Below, one piece after another: positions 16,129-26,800 of a DNA stretch of 37,436 bases; position 1 is the first letter of the stretch; each line of letters opens with the position of its first letter. This DNA is from Saprospirales bacterium (GTDB lineage Bacteria; Bacteroidota; Bacteroidia; Chitinophagales; Saprospiraceae), in NCBI GenBank assembly GCA_007695035.1, contig REEO01000083.1:1-37436 (forward strand). Direction: 5' to 3'. A program made the translations under genes and the position numbers. A model generated the notes under the pieces. That model was not told where the DNA came from and did not search any database. It saw nothing but the letters and a program-made list of their open reading frames with translations.

Positions 16129-17526
16129 GTCGTAAACTTCCCCCTTTTGGGGTATGGTCACCCCCTTGAATCCCTCCTTCACCAATTCCTTCGAAAAAGC
16201 TTCAATCACCTGTTCTTCCCCGTGCACCAAAAACATTTTTTTTATGCTCTTTTTCAGGCTGGACAGGTGAAAGATCAACTCATTGCGGTCTGCGTGAGCG
16301 GAAAAGGAATCCATGATTTCAATACTTGCGCGCACTTTTTTCTCCTCCCTGAAAAGCGTCAGTGTTTTCGCACCGCCCACGAGATGGGCTCCCGTGGTTC
16401 CCCGAGCGCAATATCCGACGATAAGCACCGTGTTGTTTTTGTTTTCAATGTGGTTAAAAAGGTGGTGCCTGACCCTGCCGGCATTCAACATGCCCGAAGC
16501 GGAAATGATAATACAGGGTTCAGACAGGGAGTTTATCTCTTTGGAATCCTGGGGATCTGTCACATACCTCAGCCCGTTAAATCCGAAGGGGTCGGGATCA
16601 AACTCGATGTAATCCTGTAACTTTGTGTCGTAACACTCCGGGTGAAGCCTGTATATCCTCGTGGCATTGACACTCAGGGGACTATCCACAAATACCGGTA
16701 TTTTGGGCAGTTGATTTTTGTTGGCCATTTGGTCCATCAGGTAAACGATTTCCTGCGTTCTCCCCAGGCTAAATGCCGGAATGATGAGCTTCCCCTTTTG
16801 ATCCACACAGGTTTCCTGAATGATGCGGAGCAACTTTTTGTACTCATTGGGAGCCGATTCGTGCAGCCTGTCCCCGTATGTGGATTCAGTAATGAGGAAA
16901 TCGACCTCTGGAATTTCTGCCGGGTCTCGCAGTATTGGTCGCGAAGGCCTGCCCACATCACCCGTAAACCCAATCTTTTTAACATGCTCCCCGTTTCCTG
17001 TCTCCAAAACCACAGATGCACTCCCCAAAATATGGCCGGCATCTTTAAAAAGGATGGAGAGTTCCTCACTGATCCTGTGCCTGCGATCGTAATTCACCGT
17101 AACAAAGTAAGATAGAGCCTTATATACATCCTCCGCCGTGTAAAGTGGCTTATTCCCACTTTCGGCTTTACCCTGCTTTTTGGCCTTTTTCCGGTCGAAC
17201 TGATAGTCGTATTCCTGTATTTTGGCGCTGTCCAACAACATTATGAGCGCGAGACTACGGGTCGCCGGAGTACAGTAAATATCACCCGAAAAGCCGTCTT
17301 TCACCAATTTTGGCAACCGGCCAATGTGATCAATATGGGCGTGCGTGATAATCACCGCATCTATTCCAGATGGATCAAAACCCCACTTCCGGTTCTTCTC
17401 TTCCATCTCCTTTTCATCGCCCTGAAACATACCGCAATCCAGCAATACCTTGAACCCACTGTCCAACTCCACCAAATGAGAGCTGCCCGTTACTTCATTG
17501 ACCGCCCCGTGAAATGATACTTTCAT
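16123..17526 (-). CDS. Metallo-beta-lactamase fold, beta-CASP RNA-processing exonuclease
   Basis: The protein has 467 residues. The zinc-binding HxHxDH motif is at 62-67 (THAHIDHIGR), further ligands are His165 (DAGHILGSA) and Asp190 (FTGDVG), and the late motifs SAHADR and MFLVHGE are present. A beta-CASP cap lies between (LIIPAFSLGRTQEIVYL, then CIIISASGMLNAGRVRHHL), and the C-terminus carries the Zn-dependent RNA-specificity segment. This matches the cytoplasmic RNase family related to CPSF-73/Ysh1; the exact RNA substrate is unknown. It lies 141 bp downstream of the DUF3078 gene, in the same direction. Confidence 0.93.
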   Translation of the reverse strand: MKVSFHGAVNEVTGSSHLVELDSGFKVLLDCGMFQGDEKEMEEKNRKWGFDPSGIDAVIITHAHIDHIGRLPKLVKDGFSGDIYCTPATRSLALIMLLDSAKIQEYDYQFDRKKAKKQGKAESGNKPLYTAEDVYKALSYFVTVNYDRRHRISEELSILFKDAGHILGSASVVLETGNGEHVKKIGFTGDVGRPSRPILRDPAEIPEVDFLITESTYGDRLHESAPNEYKKLLRIIQETCVDQKGKLIIPAFSLGRTQEIVYLMDQMANKNQLPKIPVFVDSPLSVNATRIYRLHPECYDTKLQDYIEFDPDPFGFNGLRYVTDPQDSKEINSLSEPCIIISASGMLNAGRVRHHLFNHIENKNNTVLIVGYCARGTTGAHLVGGAKTLTLFREEKKVRASIEIMDSFSAHADRNELIFHLSSLKKSIKKMFLVHGEEQVIEAFSKELVKEGFKGVTIPQKGEVYDL

Positions 17527-17667
17527 CCATTTTTCTTTTCTATCAAAAAACAGCGGTCGGAGATTGTTCTATCCCCCACCTGCCTGCTTTCTTTCTATCA
17601 AAAATCTTAATTCCGCATCATAAGTCCTACCCTGTTAACTCTTCAACTACCGCAATCCTGTTTTGGA

Positions 17668-18561
17668 TCAAAGCGTATATGATAGACCCACCAGGAAGTA
17701 AGATTGAATATCGTCATCCAAACCTCGAGTCTCCTGCTTATTCCAGCGAAGGGCATACTCGATGCCAACTCCTATACCGCGAAAAGCCTTGAAATTCAGT
17801 CCCGTGGTCCAGTTAAAGTTGGACAGATCATCCGCATCTTCATAACTCAAAAAGCCGGTGAAGTTAGAACTCAAAAGGAACCCATCGATTATTTCCCTGC
17901 TGTATTCCACCAGTAACTTAGTACCCAGCGATGATTCAAAATCCAGCTCATCCGAGGCAATTATGAAGTTGTAGTTCAGCGGATGGAGAACAACCAGCCA
18001 GTGGTCATTGGGCGTCCATGTGGCACCGGTACCGATATCCAGGTATGCCGGATCGAAGGCATTTTCTATGATGGTGGTTCGAAATTCAGCCATGGCCGAG
18101 ATAGAAAGTTTGGGACTCACCTTATACCCATACAGAGAGTTGATCTGAAGAACATCAACGGTCGGCTCGTACTTTGACTCGTCCGGCACATCGTCCCGCT
18201 TTAGGTCCTGGCGCTGCCACCCCAGATTGAGACGGGCGGTGTTTCTCCAAAAGTAGTTTTCCTCCCTGAGATTGGCCCTCCCAAGCATAGATACCTGTAT
18301 AGCACTGGTCTCGGAGTTTGGATTGGAGGCAGTAGCCCAGTTATTGAGCCGGTTAAAAGTAAATCCCAGGGTCCCGGAATATCTGAAGCTCCAACCCAAT
18401 TCAGGTGGTATCATAGTAGTGGTCTGTTTCAAATCGGTTTCCAGTGACTGTATCAGGTCCCGCAACTCGGACTGCCTCTCCTTAAGTGAATCCACATTCT
18501 GTGCAGCCAGGTCAATTGTAAAACCGACGATGAGTAATAGAAGTAAAATTTGTTTTGCCAT
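17668..18561 (-). CDS. DUF3078-type outer-membrane barrel protein
   Basis: The protein has 297 residues. A signal peptide covers about 1-20 (ILLLLLIVGFTIDLAAQ), then a short coiled coil (about 23-47, SLKERQSELRDLIQSLETDL). The body is beta-barrel-like with the hallmark FNRLNNWATASNPNS, which resembles the NWa.GG.NS signature of DUF3078. The C-terminus ends in an aromatic-rich strand (YFLVGLSYTL). Function of the family is unknown. No TAnnTTTG box was found upstream. Confidence 0.8.
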   Translation of the reverse strand: MAKQILLLLLIVGFTIDLAAQNVDSLKERQSELRDLIQSLETDLKQTTTMIPPELGWSFRYSGTLGFTFNRLNNWATASNPNSETSAIQVSMLGRANLREENYFWRNTARLNLGWQRQDLKRDDVPDESKYEPTVDVLQINSLYGYKVSPKLSISAMAEFRTTIIENAFDPAYLDIGTGATWTPNDHWLVVLHPLNYNFIIASDELDFESSLGTKLLVEYSREIIDGFLLSSNFTGFLSYEDADDLSNFNWTTGLNFKAFRGIGVGIEYALRWNKQETRGLDDDIQSYFLVGLSYTL

Positions 18562-18814
18562 TTTGACTAAGTTTTTGTTCTAAAATTTGGTAATTATACA
18601 AACTCCTGCGAAATTTTTCACCTCTTAGATTACAAAAAAATCAATGGTCTGGTTTAATCGGGTAGAGAAATTACTCTTTGTCTGAATCAAGGATTATGAA
18701 GGATTAAAGGGATTTCACGGGTTTTTATGGCGTAAACAGTCTAAATATAATTCAATATTTTTTGTCACATTTGGGACTCTCCGTGATCTCCGTTCCCCTG
18801 TGGTGCACCATTTT

Positions 18815-18843
18815 CAGTTGTGAATTGGTGAGTTGGTGAGTTA
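18815..18843. repeat. Dispersed intergenic repeat, copy 2
   Basis: CAGTTGTGAATTGGTGAGTT followed by GGTGAGTTA matches the copy at 13171-13204 over most of its length. Both lie in intergenic DNA on the plus strand. Confidence 0.6.
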
Positions 18844-18936
18844 TTTTATGGCGAAAGTGCAAAGTGATCAGTTGTATATCCCAATTTTGAGGGGTGTTGG
18901 TTTTTGGGGATTTTTCTGCATGGCCACATAATTGTT

Positions 18937-19018
18937 GCACCCCTTCAGGGTGCTGTTCTCGGTTTGCTTTAGCGATGGGTTTTACCCATCGTTTTGCTGC
19001 TGCACCCCTTCAGGGTGC
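18937..19018. repeat. Triple-hairpin REP-like block
   Basis: Two identical 17-nt hairpins, GCACCCCTTCAGGGTGC at 18937-18953 and at 19002-19018, flank a third perfect palindrome, CGATGGGTTTTACCCATCG (18973-18991, 8-bp arms). The arrangement resembles clustered REP elements (BIME-like) mobilised by REP-associated tyrosine transposases. No such transposase is in the window. Confidence 0.8.
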
Positions 19019-19133
19019 CATGGTGACTGACATGATTATAAATACGCCTCTTGCAATAAATAAGAACCCTGTAGAGGACGAAAATCATTGCGTGTCCGGG
19101 GATTTAGGATTAGCATTGGATGGGTGGGACAAA

Positions 19134-19151
19134 TACGCACGGCCGTGCGTA
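19134..19151. repeat. Perfect 18-bp palindrome of the TACGCAC family
   Basis: TACGCACGGCCGTGCGTA is fully self-complementary. Flanks GGGACAAA on the left and TCTACAG on the right are shared with the copy at 35427, so the repeat unit is longer than the palindrome (about 32 bp). Confidence 0.8.
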
Positions 19152-19219
19152 TCTACAGATATTTGACCCAAAACCCACAGCAACACACCATCCCTTTTCA
19201 AAAAAACGGTCATTTTCGA

Positions 19220-19227
19220 TATCTTTG
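19220..19227 (+). promoter_or_regulatory. Bacteroidota -7 box for the serine hydrolase gene
   Basis: TATCTTTG matches TAnnTTTG and lies 17 bp before the ATG at 19245, implying a very short leader of about 10 nt. The -33 region has no clear TTG. Confidence 0.6.
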
Positions 19228-19244
19228 TTGCAAAGAAGTTTTCT

Positions 19245-20810
19245 ATGAAAAAATCAAACTACTTTCTTGCGATCACCCTGATTTGGTTCGGGACAATATC
19301 CCTCATTATTCCGGTTACCGCCCAACAGGCGATGCCCGATGATTTTGCAGAGTGGATTGAGGAGGGAATGGAAGAATGGTCAATCCCCGGAATGGCGGTA
19401 GCTGTGGTAAAAGACGGTGAGGTTATTTTTGAAAGTGGCTTCGGGGTCAGGCGAAAAGGCAGTGCAGAGAGGGTGGATGAAAACACCGTCTTTGGAATTG
19501 CTTCGGTGAGTAAAAACATGACTGCTGCAGCCCTCGCAGTGCTGGCGGATGAGGGTAAGCTGAGTTGGGATGACCGGGTCGTCGATCACATCCCCTGGTT
19601 TGAACTCAGCGATCCACATGCCACCAGTCAGGTTACCATACACGACTTGTTACTGCACAGGACAGGAGTGGGGCGAATACTGGGAAACAGGTTGCAATTC
19701 ATGACTGAAGCCAGTCGCGATGAGGTGATTTACCGCACCAGATACATGGATTTTGAGGCCCCTTTCAGATACGGATTTGTTTACAACAATGTAATGTATT
19801 CGCTAGCCGGTCAGGTGGTTGAGTATGTGGAGGGAGTTAGCTGGGACGATTTTCTCGAGGAAAGATTTTTCACGCCCCTCGGTATGACAAATACCAATAC
19901 CAGCATCACAAAACTGGACGAATCCGGCAATGTGGCCTGGCCCCATCAGGAGATAAAAGGCGAAGTGGTTGAAATCCCAAGGCGAAACTGGGACAATGCT
20001 GGGCCCGCCGGTTCTGTCAACTCCTCAGTCAGCGACATGACCAATTGGATGCTTATGCAACTTGGCAAACCTGGAAAATACAGGGACAGTACCTTAATCT
20101 CTGGCAGAAATATGGCGGCTATGCACCGGCCGGGAATCGCCATGCCACCATCCGATCCCTACGACTACCAGTCATCTTACGGACTGGGATGGAGAATTAC
20201 AGATTATGAGGGCGCGCGGCTTTTGTTGCACGGAGGCGCCACGGATGGATTCAACACCTCCATTTGTCTCGCACCTGACCAGGACCTCGGGATCATCGTT
20301 ATGTCCAACAACTTCAACCTCTTCAGGGAAGCAATCGTCTATCAACTTCTCGACCATTTTCTCGGCATCGAGAACAACGACTGGGCCGCGCACTATCGCG
20401 ACCGGTATCTCAGCAGGTACGAATTGGCCTCGGAGGAGAGAAAGTACATCCACGAAAGCAGGAAAGAAGACCTGCCGGCCAATTTCGAAGCCGATTCCCT
20501 ACTGGGTTTGTTCACTCATCAGGCCTACGGAGAGGTAAAAATCGGAATGGAAGATGGGAATCTCTACGCCAGTTTTTGGAACGGAACCATAGTAGCAGAT
20601 CTCGAGTACTGGCACGGGGATACCTACCGCGCTGTTTGGAGAAATCCGGCCCAAAGGGAGGAATTTTGTTGGTTTACCGCAGGGAAAGACGGAACACCGG
20701 TACGCTTCCACTTCGAATTTAACCTCCGTCCTATTTTACTTCAAGTCGGTGCCTATCCGTCAAATTATACCAGGGTGGTTGAATTTGAGAAACAGCGGCT
20801 TAGCAATTGA
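19245..20810 (+). CDS. Serine hydrolase, class C beta-lactamase / penicillin-binding-protein family
   Basis: The protein has 521 residues with a signal peptide (about 1-27, ending TAQQ). The beta-lactamase-type domain (about 33-375) shows all three catalytic motifs: S87-V-S-K90 (nucleophile and general base), Y180-N-N182 (YxN) and H329-G-G331 in the KTG position. The C-terminal part (about 400-510) resembles the DUF3471-like beta domain often attached to these enzymes (SLLGLFTHQAYGEVKI). It is probably a periplasmic esterase, peptidase or amidase; antibiotic hydrolysis cannot be claimed from this. It converges on the giant P-domain protein gene. Confidence 0.9.
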   Translation: MKKSNYFLAITLIWFGTISLIIPVTAQQAMPDDFAEWIEEGMEEWSIPGMAVAVVKDGEVIFESGFGVRRKGSAERVDENTVFGIASVSKNMTAAALAVLADEGKLSWDDRVVDHIPWFELSDPHATSQVTIHDLLLHRTGVGRILGNRLQFMTEASRDEVIYRTRYMDFEAPFRYGFVYNNVMYSLAGQVVEYVEGVSWDDFLEERFFTPLGMTNTNTSITKLDESGNVAWPHQEIKGEVVEIPRRNWDNAGPAGSVNSSVSDMTNWMLMQLGKPGKYRDSTLISGRNMAAMHRPGIAMPPSDPYDYQSSYGLGWRITDYEGARLLLHGGATDGFNTSICLAPDQDLGIIVMSNNFNLFREAIVYQLLDHFLGIENNDWAAHYRDRYLSRYELASEERKYIHESRKEDLPANFEADSLLGLFTHQAYGEVKIGMEDGNLYASFWNGTIVADLEYWHGDTYRAVWRNPAQREEFCWFTAGKDGTPVRFHFEFNLRPILLQVGAYPSNYTRVVEFEKQRLSN

Positions 20811-20859
20811 TAAGTACGGATGGCCCTGAGCTATCATCTCATCCAATTGCAATTTGGAT

Positions 20860-23800
20860 TCACCGAATCAGTAACACATCCCCTGCTTTGACCTCCTCCC
20901 GTCCAGCCAGATCGGTGTAGATCAACTGATAGACATAAACCCCTTCTGCGGCAGTCCGGTCTTGTATTTTTCCATCCCAAAAGATATTAGGGTTATCCGG
21001 ACTGATATCAGCAATCTGGTGGACTGTATTACCCCATCGGTCGAACACCTGGAAACTATTTACGCGCATTACTCCCTCCAAACCCAGTGGGCCGAACGCT
21101 TCATTGAGACTTATGGCTGAATTAGGTCTGAATACATTGGGCAGATACACGTTCTGCTCTCTGATAGTGATGTTGATAAAATCCTGCAGGACGCAGCCGC
21201 GATCGGTGGTCAATTGAATGGCCAAAACAGTATTGGAAACTACCTCGTAATTGACTGACAACTCGCCCATAGCTAAAACTTCCTCATCTTCTGTCCAGTC
21301 AACGCTTTGAATTAGAGTGTCCGGGACATTGGTGCCGGCCTCAATTAATAAAATTTCACCGGGATCTGTATCTAAATCGTCACCTAATGACACAAAGTAG
21401 TTTTCCGGTTCTTGCAGTTCTACCTCAAATACCTCAGACAGGCATCCACTGTCATCCTCAATCTGAATCTGATAAACTCCCGCACTGAGTCCGGTGGCGA
21501 CCAAATTACTTTGCGGCTGACCATTTATCAGCATTTTATAGGGGTCATTCTCCGGGTTTTCCACCACTGCAATAATCTCGCCGTTTTCGTCTTCAAAACA
21601 AAGAGGGTCTTCAGCAAGGAGAGCGACAACAGGCTGTTCCGACACTACAATCTCCACATTACTCTCTGCATCAGGACAGAGATCACCGGTCACTCTGTAG
21701 GTGAAAAAGTTAGATCCTACATTCAGAGCATCCAAATCGATGATCGATTCTGTTGTATTTCCATCTTCGTCAAACCAGTTTCCTCCCTCATCTGCCCCCG
21801 ATAGTGAATTATCGAGTTCAACAGATTCCGCTTGTCCTTCACACAAAACAGGCAAATCAACAACTGACCCCGCGCTATTCAGGCCTTCCACATCCAGAAT
21901 CATACTCCACTCCGTCGGGCAATCCTCCGGCAGGGAATCTGTCAATCGGAAGATTAGTTGGTAACTTCCTTCCACTGCGCTGTCAAGGGTCAGGATGTTG
22001 TCCAATACAACCGGGGTTATTACATTGTCCTCCGGATTTTCCAAAGTCCATGTGCCGGCCGGAGACTCACCGGTAAAGTCACTGAGATCTATGGAAGCTG
22101 AATTGGCACATACTTCAAGCACATCAGGCAAATCTACTTCTGGGCAAATACACTCTATGACCTGTATCGCCACAGTTTCTGTCCTTCCGGGACAGGGGTC
22201 TTCCAAACCTTCGGTGCTGAACTCTAAAATGTATTCGCCCTCGTCAAAGCCATCAAAATCAATGAGGCCATCCTCTATCTCTTCTCCATCCAGACTCCAG
22301 GATCCCACCGCCTCAGTATCCAATAATTCATTTAAATCCAGTGAGGATCCGAAAAGGGAATTGTTGCATATTTCAACTGGAGAGAAAATTTGAAAATCGG
22401 AGGGAGCCCGCACACTTAGATTAAAACTGCCATCAAAGACAGCCGGACAATCAGCATCAGTGGAAATAATTTCCCATGTCTGTTCGCCTTCCGTTTCTCC
22501 TGAGACCACTAGTTGCTGAGGACTATTTTCAACTGCAACCTCAAGTTGTTCGCCCAGACTATTTTCAAGAGTGACAACCATCGGCAGGGGACCATCGACT
22601 TCCAGAATCATTTCCGCCTCATCGCCCAGACAAATCTCTGCAAACCCCGATAAAGTAACCTCGGGCAGCGCATTCCAGATGACCGGAACGACATTGCTTA
22701 ATGAAAGGCATGGATCGTCCAGATTAACTTCTCCTCCTTCGAGGGTACTCACCACCGCTACTATGTAGTAGGTTTGGTCAGTCTCTAAATCGCTGCCCCA
22801 TTCAAAAGCCGGTCCTACCGTTTGACTTACAATATTGGCCGGGATAACATCGGTGTCTTCCAGCAACAAGTAGATCAACACATAATCTTCGGGCACATTA
22901 ATGCCGGTGGTATCCAAATCATCTGTCAACAGGTCTTCACCTTCGCATAGTTCAATTTGTGGATTCTCTATAGTGCCTGCCTCGCTCTCGCAGTCGCAGT
23001 CCTCTGTTATGAAAAGGGTGTCTGACACACAGTTCTGCGCGTCAATCAATACAAATTCCAGTTGGCTTCCGGATGGTACGGCATCACTAGTGAATAAACT
23101 CCCGTCGAGTGTATCTCCATTCAGCACGTAAGGGCCCTGACCTCCGATTGTCTCAAAGCTGACTACAAATTCTTCCCCCGTGCATTCCACAGAAAGAATG
23201 GAGAACCCGGGCCGCTCCAGAAACTCAATTCCTACGGTGTCGGTTAACTGGCAAAGGCCGTTGATTTCAGTGTATTTCAAAGTGACATTCCCAAATGATT
23301 CCGCTTCAAGCAGTATTGCAGACCCATCTACGCTGAAATTCACAGCTCCCGATGTATTGTTTTCCAGCAAATTCAAAGAACCTCCACCGCCATTTTCTAT
23401 GGTTAATTCCAATGGTCCTGCACAGGTAGGCAGGTTGCCGGCAATAGTGAACTGAGGTAGCTCGTATATAAAAAGTGGCTGTCCCTGAGATATCCTCAAG
23501 CAACTACTCTCATAATCCGGCTGTCCATCCACATCTGTGGCAGTGACTACATGGGATACAAAATAGGTCGTGCCCGCCTCAAGGGTATCGGGCAGTTCAA
23601 AAGTAAGTTGATCGGTAAAATAAACCGGATCGACCAGATTGGCTCCACTACCCTGATGTATTAAAAAGAAGGCAGTGTCCAGCAGGGCTGTATTGCCTTC
23701 GTCCTGAAAATCCAACACCACCTCACCACCGGTTTCGCAGAAAAACAGGGTGTCTGAGCCCATGGTTCCCGGATTGGATATACAACTGCAGTCCACCGGG

Positions 23801-26800
23801 CCGATTGAGAAGACTTCCTCGCATCCGGCTGCATCTGTTACTGTAAATTCATAAGTGATTCCATCTTCCAGAAAGTCCGAGGTAAAAGTTTGGTCTTCCA
23901 GGGTGCCCGGAAGATCAATATCAATGCTATCCCCGGAAACTGAGACCTCAAAACTCACCTCAAACAAATCAGCGCTGATGCATTCAATGTCGGGCACTGA
24001 AATGGACGGATTTTCCAAAAACTCTACCTCAAAGGTATCCCTGGCCACACATGCCGGATTTTCAATTTGCAGGACAAAGAGGTAGTTACCCGGCTCAAAG
24101 ACTTCTACCGGGGTAAACAAAGCAATTGGATCGGACACAAAAGGAGGTTCTGCTCCGGGCCATAAGATAGCCTCCCAGATTGGAATGTCTGCCGTACTGC
24201 CGGGAGCTACTTCAAATAAACTCTCAAAGCCGCAAATTTCATCATCAAAAATCAGCTCAAATTCAGGATCTTCATAAAAAATAACAGGCTGCCCGGGTGC
24301 AATCTGAAGACAGAGGTCATCGGGGTCATAAGTTCCGTTCAACTCCTCCCCCACCACATGGGAAATGTAATACACTTCTCCCGGTATCATTCCAGGAACA
24401 AATCCAAATAAACCGTCTTCATTGGTGTCGAATACGACACCGACATCGGGGCCGGAATTGTCATGCAAAATAAAGGTAGAAATATCTCCCGGCAACAAAA
24501 CACCATCGCCATTGTAAACCGCCTCTACAGTTTCATCCAGTGAAATGCAGGCATTTAAAAGATCTTGTGACATACTTCCGGCTTCGTTGTCACAAAAACA
24601 GTCCACAGGACCGATTGTTAATTCTGTTGTACAACCACTGTTGTCTTCCACCGAAAACGTGTACGACTGATCTGGATCGAGCACCTCAGTGGTAAAATCA
24701 TCGCCGTCCAGCGTGCCAGGGGGATTTACGGTATAATTACCGTCCCCTCCTGCTATTGAAAAAGAGGCTGTAAATTCCAGTAAGCTCAAACAGTTTGTTT
24801 CTAAATTACCTATGAGAATGGGATCGAGCACTTCCACCTCAACTTGCTCAGTTACCGCGCAAGCCGGATTTGACGCATCCAATGCAAACACATAAGTACC
24901 CGGCTGATCCAACTCTACATCAGTAGTTTCCTCGCCGGGTGATATAATATTGGCCGTACCCGGGCCACTGATATTGCTCCAGAATACCTCTGTGACATCG
25001 GGAGATACCAAAGCCTCGAGAATGGCAAGTTCACAAATGGGATCCACAGCCAATATTTCAATCTCCGGGTCTTCGTAAAATACAACAGGTTGGCCCGCTG
25101 CCACAGATAAGCAGGGATCGTCGGGGTCATAGGTGCCATTCAGCTCAGTGCCTACCACAAAGGAAATGTAATAAGTCTCCCCCGGTATCATTCCGATTTG
25201 AAAGCCAAATTCTCCGGTAGAATTGACAGCCCATACTACACCGATATCTTCTCCCGGCAAATCGTGCAAAACAAAGACACCAATATCGTTGATGTCAAAA
25301 ACCGTATTTCCATCCGAGCTTGCAGTTACAGTTTCCCCGGTGGAAATACACGCCTCAAGTAAATCCTGTGACATGCCCCCCGCATCGGAAACACATGGGC
25401 AGTCGATCTGGCCCTCTGCAATAGTTTCACAGCCGTTGTCATCGCTTATGATAAAAGAATATGTATCACCACTCTGAAAGGTTGGACTTTCAAATTCGGT
25501 GCCTGGAATTTCCACGCCATCCACAAAATACGGTTCCGATCCCTCTGAAATTATCAGTTCGATCTGGTACTCCCCTCCGGCACAGTTTAGATCGCCTTCC
25601 TCCACATTTGGAGAGGCCAAAATCTCCACCACAGTTTCAGCCGTGCCCTCACACAGTCCATTATCTTCCGCAAATTCAAAGGTGTACAAACCGGATTCAA
25701 TCACCGAAACTTCAGTGAGAGGCTCGTTGGGAGTTTGTATGTTTACTCCTCCGGGACCCCCGGATTGAGTCCACGTTCCTGAAGAGCCGGAAGCAATATT
25801 TGCGGAAAGAGAGAATTCGAAATCGCATTGAGGAAGGACAGTATCGATTGAGGGGGCCGGTGATTCCACAACATCTATAAATTCACAAACCGGGTCGGAT
25901 ACGCCGCAACTGGTTTCAACCTCCAAACAGATTTCAACCATTCCCAATTCATCGGCGGAAAACGACACGGGATCATTGGTTCCCTGGCCGGAGAGAATAG
26001 TAATTCCGGTCCCTGACCATATATAGTCATTGATCAGAGGGTCAAAATCAGCGGATGCCGTACCAGTCCCATCCACGCACAATTCAAGGGGAACACTGAT
26101 GGCCGGGGGGTCGGTAGATATCAGATTAATCAAAATATCAGAGGGTGGAGAGTTGCCGCAGGGTCCCCCGACAAGTGTTACCACGGCGTTATTTACGCCT
26201 CCGTTTTCAAACCACGTCACCTCAAAGTCATCGTCAGACTGGCTGACAAGCGTGCCACCACTCAGATTTATATCCCAGGTGGCCCCCGGTGGAGCAGGAG
26301 GATCGAGTTCATAGGTGTAGGTATCTCCTTCACAAACATCCAGAGGCCCTGATATGACAATGTCAGGCGGTTGCTCTATGAAAACATCTATGCACACTGT
26401 CCCGGATGTACATTGATTGGAAAAAGAATAGCAGACACTTCGTATATCGGGACCGGGCGCCCACTCTACCGATATTTCCGGAAGGTCAAAGTCCAAATTG
26501 ACAAATGGACCTGAAACAGTTCCCGAAGTCCAATCATCAACAGGCAAACCCTCCAGGGTAAAAACAACAGGCTCGTTTACACAAACTGTATCGGGACCAG
26601 TAATCTGAGGATCTGAATCATCCGGTTCAATGATTATCTGCCAGCAATCATCAGTCAAATCTGCGCAGTACAATCCATCATCTATGTCGTCGTTGAGGTC
26701 TTCAATCGAAAAAATACCATCTGGGGATGGAATCAATGAAAAATCAGAATCAAGTACCGAAAGACCACAAACGTTGTAAGTGCCGGGAGCAAAAGAAGTC

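Larger units (their letters stand above)
18562..19244. other. Repeat-rich intergenic region (683 bp)
   Basis: No convincing gene is present. In order it holds a GGATTATGAAGGATTAAAGG phrase (about 18690), a CTCCGTGATCTCCGTT phrase (18779), a CAGTTGTGAATTG repeat (18815-18843), a triple-hairpin REP-like block (18937-19018), a degenerate GGACG...CGTGTCC pair (about 19076-19096), an 18-bp perfect palindrome (19134-19151) and the serine hydrolase promoter (19220-19227). It looks like a sink for dispersed repeats. Confidence 0.75.

Noticed and set aside
18752-18940. 62-codon open frame on the minus strand
   Set aside because: It is translated from dispersed repeat text (HHRGTEITE and LTNSQL phrases) and has no signal, domain or supporting promoter.
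19245-20810. Calling the serine hydrolase an antibiotic-resistance beta-lactamase
   Set aside because: The SxxK, YxN and HGG motifs are shared by esterases and peptidases. Length, the C-terminal domain and context give no support for resistance.
20835-20862. ATCCAA / TTGGAT inverted repeat between convergent genes as a terminator
   Set aside because: The stem is only 6 bp and AT-rich, with no adjacent T-run.
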